Notes: generated by a model not told the origin, from the sequence alone. A stretch of 64,000 nt of DNA from Vanilla planifolia (GCA_023846275.1 CM043874.1:27501630-27565629), one strand, 5' to 3'. Positions 11,380 through 24,500 are shown, numbered from the stretch's first letter. Numbers and translations: made by a program.

Positions 11380-13880
11380 TTTTTTAGTTTTAGACTATTT
11401 GAAGAAATTTGATGATTTCATGATCAATTGTCATGTGGTCGAGGCCACACAATTCATGAATGAAAGATTTAGGTAGATAGTGCATCCTAACTATTTAGAT
11501 GAACTATTTCATAAATGTGCTAAATTCAAGCAATAAATAAGAATGAAACGATTTTCCTTTCAAGCCAAAAAGACTTCTATTCATCAACCAGAGTATATGC
11601 TTCAAATCATATTGCATCTAGGATTATTACTTATCTTAAGATTAGTAAAAGAAAAGCACCCATGACACCATAAAATGTGAAATCAATAATAGTTCACTAC
11701 TTCTAATGTTAAAAATAGATGATTGTTCCTTTAACTATCATAGTAAAGCATTAGATATGGATGTTCCTTAAACACTTGGACAAGAGATTCAACAAATCAA
11801 TGAAGGCTTTGATGGGAAAATTGTTATTGAGTCATATAAGCGATTTAGCAATGCAAGGTATGCATTTGAAGAAGGGTCTCGAAATTTTATGTGGCAGATT
11901 ACCTACACACCATGAAAAGATCTAGCTTGGGAGAGGATTGAGATCTTCCCAATGTATTTTAAGAGTGGGACAACAAGGTAAATTGATCATTAATAATGGA
12001 AGTTATATGAATACAATATCTATGAATTCATTAAATTACAAGTAATTAAAAGTTGAGATACGCCTAAAATCTTATAAAGTTGTGTGGCTGAATAACAATG
12101 TGCTAAATTTGATATAGAGTTGTTAGTGCCTCTTTAGTTAGATATCTATAACAATAAGCATTAATGTGATGTTCTACCCATGGATGAAGCACACGTCATC
12201 CTTCATAGGTTATAGCTTTATGATATGGATGTCATGACCTTTGGAATATCAAATAATTTTAGTTTAAATCGCAAAGAAAAACTTTTTACATTGGAATAAA
12301 CAAAACTTAGACTTATTGGTGGTGATGTAGCAATAAATATTCTTACCAAAAAACAAATTCTCTTAATTTTTTGAGTCATCAACAATTTAAAAGGAGTACA
12401 TAATAAGGAATCATTTATACATTAATTTTTGCTGAGTCAAATGATTATTAGAAGGTAAGAGAACATATCCCATTTAAAGTTTTATCATTGTTGGAGGAAC
12501 TCATCAATCTTTGTTTGGATAAGCTATCAAACAAACTACCTCCATTACAAGTTGCACAACATGAAATGACATGAATTTGAGCTCTATTTTGCCAATTTTG
12601 CCTCACTATAGAATGAAACTATGTAAACACATTGAATAATAGTCACAAGTGAATGAATCATAATTTAAAGCATTCATAGAACAAAGTCTATCACCTTGTG
12701 TCATTCTTGGGTTACTCCCAAAAAGGATAGAAGGTTATGAATGTGTGCAAATTCTAGGATAATAAATAAAAGTGATATAGCATTCTAGCACCAATTTTGG
12801 ACGGTATATTAGATATGATATTTAGAGAAAAACTATTCTCCAAAATATACTTGTGCATTGGATAATATCAAATTTGAATATGGAAAGAGGACGAATGGAT
12901 AACAACATTCGAGGCAAAGAATTGTCTATACAAATGGCTTGTAATGCTATTTGTGTTATCTAATAACCAAGGACTTTTTTAAGGATCATGAACCAAATTT
13001 TGCAACTTTTTATTGTGAAATTCTTTGGGGTACATTGTATATGTCTCAAATTTTAGTCATACTCGATAAAAGCACCTAGATTTCCTACAACAAGTATTTG
13101 TTGTTTTAAGTAGAGAAAGGTTCTATGTAAACCCTCACAAGTGTACCTTTATACTAATATTATTTTTCATGGATTAAATTTTATAATAATGGAAACTTCG
13201 TTAACCTTGAAAAGGTAAAAGCAAAGTGGTCTATTTTAGTTAACACCCATGAGTTAAGGGTCTTCCATAGATGGATTTTTTTTAGTGATGGTTTATATGT
13301 GGATTTAATACTATTACATCCCAAATTACTGACTACATGAAAAAAAGGAGAATTTAAGTGGAGTAAATAAGAAAAGAGTTCTTTTAAGAAGATTAAGGAA
13401 GCTTTAACTTGAGCATTGATGGTGTTTGAAGTTGTTGTAATGCTCCCAATATAAGAACTAATGCTATATTAAGTCAAGAAGGCTACCTCATTTTATATGA
13501 CAGCTTAATAAGCCAAAAAAGGTATTAAATTATGATCAATAATTTTATGCCATAATCCAAGCTTCGAAACATTGGCATCAATTCTTACTTTAAAAGCATT
13601 TGTTTTATGTTAAGATCATCAAGCATTATAATATATAGATTCACAAAAGAAACTAAGTCCCAAACCTTCATTTAAAGTCATCATACAATACAATCAAGCA
13701 TATCGCACGATTGGTGTAAAAAATCAATAATGGCTTGTTTAAGCTTTTTGATAAAAAAAGATTACAAATATTTCTTAGCCATTGATAATGTCATATTTGG
13801 TCCTTTGAGCATATTTTACATATCAAGGGATGATTAGAAATTAAGAGAAGTTATTGTAGAATCATTCAAGAAGAGAAATC
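11380..13880 (+). mobile_element. Ty3/Gypsy relic A: gag C-terminus, protease, RT, RNase H
   Basis: A frame-shifting but colinear series of Gypsy domains. Gag C-terminus: YLKKFDDFMINCHVVEA near 11,395, then DELFHKCAKFKQ. Protease: LIINNGSYMNTIS near 11,985, corresponding to the IDGGSCENVIS active-site region, then SYKVVWL and a WCDVLPMDEAHVILHRL-like end near 12,170. RT: linker EELINLCLDKLSNKLPPLQ near 12,497, then EQSLSPCVILGLLPKKD near 12,685, KLFSKIYLCIG near 12,825, KWLVMLFVLSN near 12,940, and LDFLQQVF near 13,080. RNase H: KKGEFKWSK near 13,345 and FKKIKEALT, ending near 13,850. Stops and frameshifts throughout mean it is long dead. No integrase is evident before the next element. Confidence 0.85.
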
Positions 13881-14162
13881 ATTTTCACCATCCTTGCTAA
13901 GTTGAAGGAGCTCCTTATTTTAGATTTTTTTTAATCCTTCTCAAAGTTGTCCTCATCATCTTTGCCTCTATTTTTCTACTTTTTATTGGTAATATCATTG
14001 CATATTTTTTATTAGTGTACCAATAAAGGATTTGGAATGGTTATAAGTTTTGTTGTGCAAATATTGCCATAAAACTATAATTTGTTGCAATATATAATAG
14101 TATTTGTCATGATATTATAACTATTGTAAGGCACATTTGTACAGATCTTTTGGGCTACTTTT

Positions 14163-14483
14163 GATCCTTATGGATCTTATTTTGTAAATGTATTTCACCT
14201 ACTTGTCTTTAAACAAAAAGTGGTTGTGGATTTAGTAAAACCTACTTTTTTATGATTAGGGGTGAACATAGGCATGTGTTTTAATCAAGCCACAAAAAAA
14301 CTGTTTTTTAAAATTGGAATCCTACACAACTTCTTTAAAGTTTAATCAAGAGTTTTCTTTAAAAAAAATTCTTGAAGTAAATATATTTAAATATAGGATT
14401 TCAAATATTGCTTCTAGCTTGTTTTTAAAAAATTTTATGAACTATAATTCACAACCCCTTTGAGGAAAGGCTACAGTTATAAT
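14163..14483 (+). repeat. 5' LTR (partial) of the deleted Copia element
   Basis: Matches 16,265-16,583 in direct orientation over about 320 bp with indels, and ends just before the PBS. The true upstream end may extend left but has no partner in the 3' copy. Confidence 0.7.
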
Positions 14484-14496
14484 TGGTATCAAAACA
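14484..14496 (+). promoter_or_regulatory. Primer-binding site (tRNA-iMet type)
   Basis: tggtatcaaaaca directly follows the 5' LTR copy and resembles the usual TGGTATCAGAGC complement of initiator-Met tRNA. Confidence 0.7.
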
Positions 14497-14759
14497 AGTT
14501 GTGTCAATGACAAGAACTTCTTTAGATATGATCCTTAAATAGCTCACAATTTCATTGAGGCTTCTACCACTTTGAGAAATTCTATTTATATTGTTAAAAC
14601 ACGATGAGAAATTATTTACCTTTTATTGATTTAGATTTATGAGATGTTGCCCAATGTCCATTTACTTTTTCCACTTAAGTTGTTAACAACATTATAATGC
14701 TAAAAGATATTTTTGAATTAATGTTGAGGAAAAGCATGCATTTTATTGAATGCTTGTAT

Positions 14760-15480
14760 TGTAAACATTTTGCATTGTGTCTTAAATGCCACTAAATATA
14801 ATAGGATTATAAATTTAAAAATTGCATATAAAATATGAAATAAACTTGAGCTAAACTATAAGGGAACCTCTCTAGTAAAAGAGAAGAAGATCAACATGCT
14901 TACTCATGATTAATATTTGTTTAGGATGTCTTCAAGTGAAATAATTAAATCTATGATTGTCCATTTTACTAAAATTATTAATGATCTTACTAGTCTTGGG
15001 AAAGTATTTTCTAACGATGAAAAGGTACAAAAGATTCTTTGTGTGCTTCCCAAGGAGTACGATCCAGTTGTTACAACCATAAAAGCTGCAAAGAACCTTT
15101 TCACTCTATTCGTTGATGATCTTACGAGAGAATTAATGAAAAATTAGATGGAGATGACAAGAAGAAAAGAAGAAGAAACTATTATAGAAAAAAGATAAGA
15201 TCAAGAAGGTGAAGCAATTACAATAAGGATTGAGTAGTCTTTGGAAGTTGACACTTTAGAAGAAGATGAGGTAATGCTAATCATTAAAGGAATAACATGA
15301 TTACTTAAGCACTATAGTGTAGGAAAAATAAGTACAAAAGAATAGAGATCAATGTGCAAGGCCAAGGGAAAGGAGGAGATACTCTACCATGACTGTAAAC
15401 AGTCAAGAGACATTCATCTTGATTGCCCAAGAGTGTTAGAAAGATTGAAATACAAGAAAAACAAAAAGAATTGTTGAGAT
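14760..15480 (+). pseudogene. Copia gag remnant (UBN2 domain and zinc knuckle)
   Basis: From about 14,830 the frame reads LELNYKGTSLVKEKKINMLT, then SEIIKSMIVHFTKIINDLTS, then GKVFSNDEKVQKILCVLPKE and NLFTLFVDDLTRELM. This is the Copia gag/UBN2 consensus in order, with an uninterrupted stretch at 14,917-15,147. Farther on, YHDCKQSRDIHLDCP near 15,390 is a degraded CCHC knuckle. Stops separate the parts. Confidence 0.85.
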
Positions 15481-15989
15481 GGTGAAGCTGATAACTCTTC
15501 TTAGATAATGAGGTATGTCCTCCTGTTCTAAATGAATTAGAAGAGAAATTGAAAGAGCATGCTAATTATCTTGGATTATGTGAACATATAAATGAAACTT
15601 GTGAAAGATATTTAGTTGATTTGAAAAATTGTAAAGATGACTTTACTACTTTCATTCCTTACATCATTTAGTTGTAAATTAATTTAATAAATATAAAAAG
15701 TTACAATATTATTATCCTACTCATCATCATGTAGAATCAAATAGTATTTTATGTACTTATGCTCATGCTTTGTGATATAAAAGTAAATTTTGTTATATCC
15801 ATTGCACAAGAATTAGTCGCACATCTTAGTTTCACAAAATTAGAAGAAATGTGCATCCTAAATATCCTAAATACATGTAGGTAGCCAAGAACACATTATA
15901 TCAAAACACTAGAATTACTTAAGTAGTTTTGAACCTAAAATGGTTTCGATCCCAAATATTAATACATAGAACTTTATGTGTAAGCACGC

Positions 15990-16264
15990 ATCCTTAATAG
16001 GAATGTGAAGGGCATATGGTGCTTATATAGCAAGTGTTCAAAACATATAGCTAAAAATTGAAATTTATCCACCCAACAATTGATTGTAAAGAAATCACTC
16101 TAAGAGACAACTCCAAGAAAAGGGTCATCAACATCAAAACCATTTGTAATTCCTTTACATCATTGCAAAGGATCAATTAGTTGATGGTTTGACATATAAT
16201 TTATTAAGTATTAATCAACTATCCAATTCAAGATTTAAATTTACTTTTAGTTTAAATGTTGTGA
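15990..16264 (+). pseudogene. Copia protease-integrase linker remnant
   Basis: A WCLYSKCSKHIAKN-like stretch near 16,018 corresponds to the W-x-L-D-S-G-C-S-x-H-M Copia protease motif with the catalytic Asp lost. QLVDGLTYNLLSINQLSN near 16,176 matches the conserved LVDGLKHNLLSISQL segment before the integrase zinc finger. The element is cut off right after this. Confidence 0.75.
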
Positions 16265-16583
16265 GATCCTTGGATTTTGTTTTTAAGGGTGTTTCATTTA
16301 CTTGTTATTAGACAAAAAGTGGTTATGGATTTAGTAAGTCTAGTCTTTTGTGATCAAGGATAGATTTAGGCTTGTGTTAGACAAAACAACTAAAAACTCT
16401 TGTTTCTTTTAATATTACAATTTCATAAAACTTCTTTCAAACTTAATCAGAGACTTTTTCAAAAAACATTTTGGAGTAAATAACTTTAATTATACAATTT
16501 TAGACATTCCTCATAGCTTATTTGTTTTAAAAGTTTTATAAAATATAATTCACTCACCTCTTATGAGAAGGTTATACATATAC
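16265..16583 (+). repeat. 3' LTR (partial) of the deleted Copia element
   Basis: Direct repeat of 14,163-14,483. Its left part is missing at the junction with the pol remnant. Confidence 0.7.
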
Positions 16584-17219
16584 AGATAGTTGAAGTAATC
16601 ATTGACACAAATAGTCAAAGGAATCCCTTCTTGGCTAGCCTTATGCAAAATTTGAGAGCTCACAAGCACTTATTGTTATTGACCATATGTTTTGAGATGG
16701 ATAAAAATGGATGCTATGAAGAACATTAAGTGGAAATGTTAAGCGAAATCTTTTATCACCAAAGATTATACCAATGAGATAGTATGAATAACTATGTCCC
16801 TTTATCTTTGTAAATTGGCATGCAAGACCTCATATTTTTGGAAAGTGACATTGTATTTTATGATCAACCATAACAATACCAATTCACATAGAAAGAGGTA
16901 TCTCGTGTGTTAAGATTAAGCATTATAACCCAAAGAGTTGGTAACAAAAGATTAGAAAAGCTAGTAAAAAACTATCGTAGTTATCTCTTACGTGCAGTTT
17001 AACTTTATAAGCTCATAGGATATGTTGTTTAACTATCTCTAGTAAATGTACACTCATCAAAAGAACATTTTAATAAGCACTCGAGCCAATTTTAAAAGTC
17101 ATGTTGATTATCTCTTAAGATCTCATTATATCAAATATAGCAACTTATACATAACGTAAAGGAAATATAGAAGCAATTGAGGGAATTGTTTAGATAAAAG
17201 CCCTAAAGATGAGTTTTTC

Positions 17220-18900
17220 ATCATATGGTTTACTCATATTGGTGATGTAAAAGAAGGATAGTAGATGTAGATATATCTTAATTATCATGCTCTTATTAGA
17301 TAAGAACTAATATCCATTACCAAGGATTAAGAAAGTTTTGAATCTATTGAAACATACATGAATTTTCATTAAACTTGATCTAAGGTTGGAATACCACTAG
17401 GTTTCTATTAGTGAATAAGATAATTGAAAAACTACTTTCAAATCTTGACAAGGATTGCATAAGTGGCTAGTGTTGTTATTTAAACTCTAATATTTTAGGT
17501 GCTTTATTTGGTTGATAAATAGTGTTCTATTACTCTATCACAATGACTAAAGTACATTGCATCTTGATGATTTCTAACTATAATCAAAGTTTTTCTTTGT
17601 TGAAGCAACATGTATAGAATATCCTAGACTTATCCATCATTAAATCAAAAGAAGTGTGAGTTCAATTTATCTACATTGATTGGTTTGAGATTTGAGAAAG
17701 GGAATGGAAAAATAAAGATTAACATTACTAAAGCAAGATCCATACAAGACTGTTTAAGTCCAACTACCATGATAGAGGTAAGGAGGTTATAGGAGCCTAT
17801 AATATTGCTAAAGTTCATACGAACCTTTTCTGAGATAAATGCACCTTTACATGACCTCATTTGGGTCAACAAAATGTTCAAGAGGAAGGAGGAACATGAA
17901 AAAGCATTTTTCTTATCGACAAACCCATCTATGATACAAATATTGTCCCTACAAAATCTACAATTATCATTCAAGGTTAAGACAAATGCATCATGATATG
18001 TCATTGAAACAAAACTTCAACATTAATGGAGACATAGCATTATTTTTCCATTCTTAAGGAGCTCAAAGAGACTATCTACAAATGACAGAATTATTAACAT
18101 CACATCACATTGTGAACTTTTTGAGATTGTATCAACAAGACAAAGAAACAATCATACACACAAACATTGACACTTTGGCTCTTATACATGCTAACAAAGA
18201 TGAATCAATATTATATCTAAAGCAGATAGCTTACTTGTAGCATTACAAATTGGTCATGAAGCACAATATGGGTTCCCTCAACAAATTAGTTGACATGCTT
18301 ATAAGACACCCAATAAATAGTCTATGTCTATCTTTTCTTATGTTAATTCATCTAGAGAAGCACAAGTAGTATATGTTATACACAAAATATTATGATTATC
18401 AAGGCATCATAGAAGAACTAAATGTTACAAAGCACTCAAAGTTCACTCTAAAGAATTGGCTAATCTATGTTGGACACTAATATTGCATCCATAAGATGGA
18501 GGTATGCTAAACTAAATATATCTATAATATCAAGGCACATCAATGTTAACAAGGTTATTTTAAACTTATAAAGGCACATATATAAGCTTAAGATGAGATC
18601 TAATGTGGAGAACTTCATTTGAGGGCTTGTACTCTATAATACAAAGAAATGAGCCAATAAAAGGCATTCCTTATACATAGCATTACAAATACCTAGCCAA
18701 TCATGGTAAAGCATCTAAAAAAATTTTCTAAGAGGCTTAAGAACACAATTATGAGGTCAAAATTACCTCTTCATGGTCATTTGCAAATTCTTTAAAATGG
18801 TAGGTTATAACATTATAACAAGAGATTAAATGCAAAGAAGCAACATGATTATCCTTTAAAAAGTTATGGCCATGTTATAGTTTATTAGCATGCTTCATAT
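17220..18900 (+). mobile_element. Ty3/Gypsy relic B: RT, RNase H, integrase
   Basis: A second, distinct Gypsy pol relic. RT: ISITKD and IFIKLDLR-like phrases near 17,320-17,390. RT-RNase H linker: SPTTMIEVRRL near 17,755, then LLKFIRTFSEINAPLHDLIW near 17,805 and EEHEKAFFLSTNPS, matching the FYRRFIxxFSxIAAPLxxLxKK..F.W.EEHEKAF consensus. RNase H: KETIIHTNIDTLALI near 18,140, then MGSLNKLVDMLIRHP near 18,265, which mirrors TNKVADxLSRPP. Integrase: IPSQSW, then GQNYLFMVICKFFKMV near 18,750. RT and RNase H are also present in relic A, so these are two insertions and not one split element. Confidence 0.82.
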
Positions 18901-19330
18901 TTAATCAAGAGATCACTTTCAAGCTCATTAAATCTAAAATAAATGAATAAAATTTCAAGATGATGCAAAATAACAAAAAAAACATAGACAGCCAAATGCA
19001 TGCATAGATAGGTGGAGGATTTTGTAGAATTTGTAAAATTTTGAGAATTTTAAATTTTGAATCAACATTACATGTTTTTTTTATGATTATAAATTGTATC
19101 CTAAGTTTTATATAAAGGGATAAGAAAGATGTATAAAATAATTTAGAGAATTCTAAAAATAAAAACATCATGAATTTAGAATCTTTGAAGGACCTTCTTA
19201 GAAAATTTAATATCCTTGTTATAAAACCCTCTTCTTCCTTTGCATTCTTCCTTTGCACCACACTATCTTGAAAAGAAAGTTTACTGATGAAGGCTCAGGC
19301 AAGAACACCTCACAAATATATCATATTAAT
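18901..19330 (+). repeat. 5' LTR of the non-coding element
   Basis: About 430 bp, direct repeat of 21,059-21,560 with one large internal deletion. It contains a tatataaaggga TATA-like box. Confidence 0.65.
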
Positions 19331-19332
19331 TT

Positions 19333-19345
19333 TGGTACAGAGTGC
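19333..19345 (+). promoter_or_regulatory. Primer-binding site of the non-coding LTR element
   Basis: tggtacagagtgc resembles the TGGTATCAGAGC complement of initiator-Met tRNA and sits just after the 5' LTR. Confidence 0.6.
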
Positions 19346-21058
19346 TTCAACTCATTATCAATGACAAGTGTAAAGAAGAAGATAATTGAACAATAAGCTA
19401 CAAAAGAGAATCAGAAGATTGATGAGGCTTCAATTGAGATAACTATATTAACTATTTTATTATCAAGCCTGGAGACACAAGTAACTCTATTAACATAATA
19501 AATATAAGTAAAGATGGTTGTAAAATCTTAATCTCTTTCTATAATCAATTCAAAAGATAATTTACTAAAAAAATACTCTTAATAAAAAAACTTAAATTAA
19601 ATAGTAATCTAAAAATAATTAGAGATAAAGATGATGACAACATCAATCTCATATTTTTAATGCATAAGAATTAGCAGCATCTTTTGAAGGTAGATGCTAC
19701 ACTTGATTCCCAAATTAGATAAAATAATAAGTGCAAAAAAATTAGATACCTAGTTTAAGTAATTAGAGATATATTTCTCTTTATATGACTATTTATTAAA
19801 TAAAATAGTAAATACTAGATTGAAAATAAATAGCCATGCATTAGCTTAGTGAAATATTAAATAAAGAAATGACAATTATAAAAGTAACATGAAGCAAACT
19901 TAATTAATATTGAGAAGAATTTTATCCCATAGATTATATAAAGAAAAGATGAAAAAGTAGCATAATCTATGAAACTGACAATAATAAATGATGTAGGAAT
20001 ATATAACAAAATTTAAAAAACAAACTATGAGTTTGAGTATACCTATTGAATAGATATAGATTTTATTAAAATATATTATAGGTATGTATTATCTTATTGT
20101 TACCAGATTATCTCTTTTTTTAGTTCAATCTTTTAAACAAATTAATATATACATTATAACTATAAAAAAGAAGAGTAAATATAGAGATAAAACCAAAAGA
20201 ATAAAATACCAAAAGATCTGAGTATAAGTCCAAAAATTGATAACAAAATAAAGAATATTCTCTAATAAGATTTATTATGATCACAATTAATAATACTTCT
20301 AGCAACAAAAATCAAAAGTATTATGATCGCTACAAAAAGATATGACACATATGACAAAAATATTAAAAATTACATCCAAAATTATATTAAAAAAAATTTT
20401 AAAATGACAAAATATTTATTATAGTAAAGCTAAAAAAGTATTTCAAACTTTTTAATAAGTTGATAAAAATTTATCACTTATGATGAGTTCAAAATATCTC
20501 TCTCACGAAGCAAAGCAAAAAAGAACTCTTCACCATCCCAAATCAAGTAAAGAAAGAGCTTATCAATACTATTATTGATATTAAAAGTGAAAAGAATCAA
20601 ATATTAAAAAATGTTGTAAAAAACTAAAATTAAATACTACAAAATATCTAAGACCTTATTTCATAGAACGAATTTATAAAAACTTTGAGATGAGAGTTCA
20701 AAAATAATACAAAATGAATGTTATCATTACCAAAGACTATTGATAAGATTATTTGTGAAGTGGTTCATCTAAATATCGTCTACTAACAACGAGCACAACG
20801 TATCAATTCACATAAGATGAACAAAACTTCTTTCTGACTCGAGACAAAGAAGTATTGACAAAAGACGTTATTTGTGCTAGCAAAATGAAAATGGCTAGTA
20901 AATACTTATCAAAGATATATGCTATTAACAAAATCAAAGAGACTACTTAAAGGAAAAGATGGATATCGCAACCTCCCAAAGAAGACAACTAAATTAAATC
21001 TATCATAGAATCAATTCAAAAAAATTTAATGGGATTCAAATCTCAAAAAAAGAGACTT

Positions 21059-21560
21059 ATAATCAAAAGGTTACTCCCAAGCTCATTAAATTCAAAATAG
21101 ATGAAAAAATCAAGGGAAGAACCAAAACGACAAAAACAATTGAGGAGCAAGATAACAAAAAACATCGATGCAACAAGCAGTAAGACCGTACACTAGACTG
21201 CACGTGTGCCTTGTCAGTTGTTAAGTGAACAAGTGTTCCGTGCACGTGTGATAGGTAGACTATCATGCCACCATGATCAACATATGCTCCAATGGTTATT
21301 CGCACATTGGAATAGTACTCAAACAGCCCCCCTAACATGATCGTACACATGTGGGCACCATATGCATGTGTGAACAAGTGTAGGAATTTACAAAATTTGC
21401 AAAAATTGTAAAATTTAAATTATTGGTCAAAATCACATATTTTTTTTAATGATTGTATCTCTATCTCTATATAAAGAAGTGAAAAAAATGTATGAAGTAA
21501 TTCAAAGCCTTCTAAGAATCAAAACTCTATAAATTCAATACTCCTTGAAGAAGTAATAGA
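21059..21560 (+). repeat. 3' LTR of the non-coding element
   Basis: Direct repeat of 18,901-19,330 carrying an extra GC-richer 180-bp block. The similarity fades after about 21,560. Confidence 0.6.
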
Positions 21561-21564
21561 TGAT

Positions 21565-24500
21565 CAACCATAAACAAGAATGTATGTAGGAGTTGTATGA
21601 ATAAAACAATAGATGATCAACCATGTAACATTCAAAATAACATATAAATCCTAATCCTAAGAAAAATAGCATACAAAATTATTCCAATTTCACCCAAAAT
21701 AAAACATGCAAAAAGGACTCAACATAAATAACACCCTTATCCACACTTCTAATAATTCTCGTACTTTCATCACCATCACAAATGGGGCATTCACAATGCA
21801 ATCCTATACTTGCTATTCATCATCGCAGTCAATAGGAATGGCAATGCATCATAATCTCCAAAGTGTTGACAAAGAATAACATCCATGGAATCCAAAGAAT
21901 GATCTCTATAGTTAAATCAAGTATTTATATAATGACAATACATCTAGCTCACTATAAACTCTTATTAAGCCCACCTTCTAATGTATGTATTGAAATAAAA
22001 ATGTTGGACATAATAAGTAAACAATGATGCCTCTTATAACTAATCCATGCTATCCATCCCATTTGAGGCTTAAGTTATGGTTAAGGCATCATGGCTTGAG
22101 TGGCTAGATTCACCTTACGAATTGGCTATCTTTTTCTAGGAATAGTATGCATAAAAAAATCACTAACTTTGAATGGTGGCATAGTGATGTTGGACCTTCC
22201 TTAGGATAGGGCATTTAGTCTTCAAGATTTAACATGATGAATGATGTACTAAAAAGATTGTGAATTTCCATGTAGGTAGGCACTAGTTGATTGATCATTC
22301 CAAAAGCTTTATCGTGGAATGATGCTCCACCCCTAACACCACCATCTCCTATGCAAAGCCCTTAGATGCATAAGTTAGCTTACAATGGGTATGGATTATG
22401 AACTTAACTCTTCTAATCATTCACAATCTATATGGTCTCTATGCTCCTTAGGATAACTATGTTTACCCAATAGTTTAATGCCATGCATTATCAATTTGAC
22501 AATATTTATGTTTCTTTCTATCAACATTTTGGAGATTTGGTAATAGATGCCAAAGATAATGACGAAAATAATGAAGAGGGTGGTCCTATGTAAGGGGATG
22601 ATTAGTATGATTATGAGATTTGAGTGGAGTTCCTTTATTGATGACAAAAGGGTGAGAAACTTGTCTATGATGTATTTTGTTGCGATTTTATTTGAACACT
22701 TGGGCATGTCTATTTGGATGCTTAACCCTTGGATAGGTTTCATGATTTAGTTGGATGGATATTGAATGCTTCATCTAATAGCGAATTTTCATTCATTGGG
22801 TAATACTAGAAACAAGCACATACATTCTTGCATTATTCATTTACATACATGACATGATAATGGTAAATACTTATGTTATAATCAAGTTTTAAAAGAAATG
22901 CAATTTAGATGGAGCTTAAATTATATAAATATTTATTTAAGGAGGAGTTTCTCAAAATTTTTTTACATATTATCACTTATGTCCATCACATTTCTAGGTT
23001 TGTCAACATTAAAAAAATAGATTGTTAGCCCCCTTGAACCCACCATGAGTGTTGATTGAGAAAAATTTCATCATGTCGATTGAATAGGTTTTAGAGTTAA
23101 AGATTTGTAAAGATAGGTAAAGATTTAAATTCGCAATTCAACACCCAAGAGATGATATTCACGGGAGATGAAAGCCAAGAGTTCATTATCGAGTCATGAT
23201 TAATTGTTAAGAATTAGTAAAAAAAATCTTACAACAAAAGGATTGTATAATGATTCAAAATTAAATTCAAAACAAATTAACATTATTTCAAAAATTACTT
23301 ATAAAATACTTTTTATCACATGGATATGGAAAACATCATTTAAAAATAAATTTTATAAACATTTTCATTAATCTTGCATTATTAGTTGTATGCTTAACAA
23401 ATCATTTAAAAAATAATTTTTTTAAGAAATGAACTTAATAATTTTATTTTAATCATTGTACTAATTGAACCATTCATGCACAAGTTGAATTGATAATTCA
23501 TTGTGCACAATTCAAATGTCCAATATGTTCCCTTAGACTTGGGTGATTGTGAATCATTTTTCTAAGTTAAAAAAAGCTTAAGCTAGTTGAGTAGCCACAC
23601 CAACCCATTGAATCTTCTGAAAAAACCAAAGATACTAAGTGCTTTGATATCATTGGACAATTGAATTCCTATAATCAAACAATCTAGTAATAGGTTCAAA
23701 GTTTGAAAATTATTTAGGTAAAACAGTCAGGATCAAATAGTGAAAAACTAGGTTTTTGGTTGCTTATGCTATTAAGATGAACGATCTTCTTTATTGGAAA
23801 TTTGAACAAATAGAGTGCTCAAAAGGACAAATCTTATAAGAATCTTTTTTAAGTCAAATCGTAGTTGGAAGATGGTAAAATTGACAACTATGATAACATT
23901 CTAAATTAGGTTTTGGACTATAAAAACTTCACTTATCAAATTCAAAAGAGTAAAGCATGAATGTTTTTGAGAAATCTAACCTCCTTTGATAAAACTTATG
24001 AATCTTAAAAGAGGGCCTCATGAGAAAAACTAAAGGAAATCATTTCTAAAGCTCTGTAAGAGTGCCCAACAATTTGTTAATTTATTTTACTTGATTATAA
24101 AAACAATGTATTTTTTAGTTCAGAATTTTCATTAAAAATATTTCTTATTTTTTCTTATTGTTCCTTTAAATTCTATGGATCACACTTCTTAGTAAAAGAT
24201 CTTTTGATCAAATGTATTTTGGGTGATACTTATAGGAATAATGTTGATTGCATAGATCTCTTTAGAGATTATTATGTGATTTTTCTCTTCTTATTTTTGT
24301 AAAGAACCATTAATAAGGAAGCCTTATTTTAGAGATTGGGAGTAAATAGATGCCAACAATTAGGAAAACCACCTAAATATTGTTATGCCACTTCTTATTA
24401 TTCATGTAAATTTCTTATTACATCATTTATCACATAATATTACTTCTTCAAGTTTCATTGAAAGTAACAATTTTTAAATAAAAGAAAATTTAAATTTTTA

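Larger units (their letters stand above)
14163..16583 (+). mobile_element. Deleted Ty1/Copia element with paired LTR remnants
   Basis: Direct repeats at 14,163-14,483 and 16,265-16,583 share long blocks, for example a cttgt(c/t)(t/a)tta(a/g)acaaaaagtgg-like segment and the gtggttatggatttagtaa-like segment that follows. The 5' copy is followed at once by a tRNA-iMet primer-binding site. Between them lie Copia gag and a protease/integrase linker. The internal region stops abruptly inside pol and joins the 3' LTR copy directly, so RT, RNase H and most of the integrase have been deleted. The orientation is plus. Confidence 0.75.
18901..21560 (+). mobile_element. Non-coding LTR retroelement with PBS
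   Basis: Direct repeats at 18,901-19,330 and 21,059-21,560 share caagctcattaaat, a tatataaag-type TATA box (near 19,113 and 21,470) and the segments after it. At 19,333 the first copy is followed by tggtacagagtgc, a tRNA-iMet-type PBS. The interior of about 1.7 kb has no domain that I recognise in any frame. It therefore looks like a non-autonomous element. The second LTR holds about 180 bp (21,150-21,370, containing gcacgtgtg words) that is missing from the first. Confidence 0.65.

Noticed and set aside
14910-15104. Minus-strand frame across the Copia gag
   Set aside because: Antisense shadow of the well-supported UBN2 gag frame on the plus strand.
17645-18004. Minus-strand 119-codon frame
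   Set aside because: Antisense to the Gypsy B RT-RNase H linker, whose plus-strand reading matches the family.
11380-18900. One Gypsy element interrupted by a Copia insertion
   Set aside because: RT and RNase H are present on both sides of the Copia element, so the two sides are separate insertions.
18905-19261. Minus-strand 118-codon frame
   Set aside because: It lies entirely within an LTR, with no family similarity; the LTR explains the sequence.
21063-21377. Minus-strand 104-codon frame
   Set aside because: Contained in the 3' LTR of the non-coding element and absent from its partner LTR.
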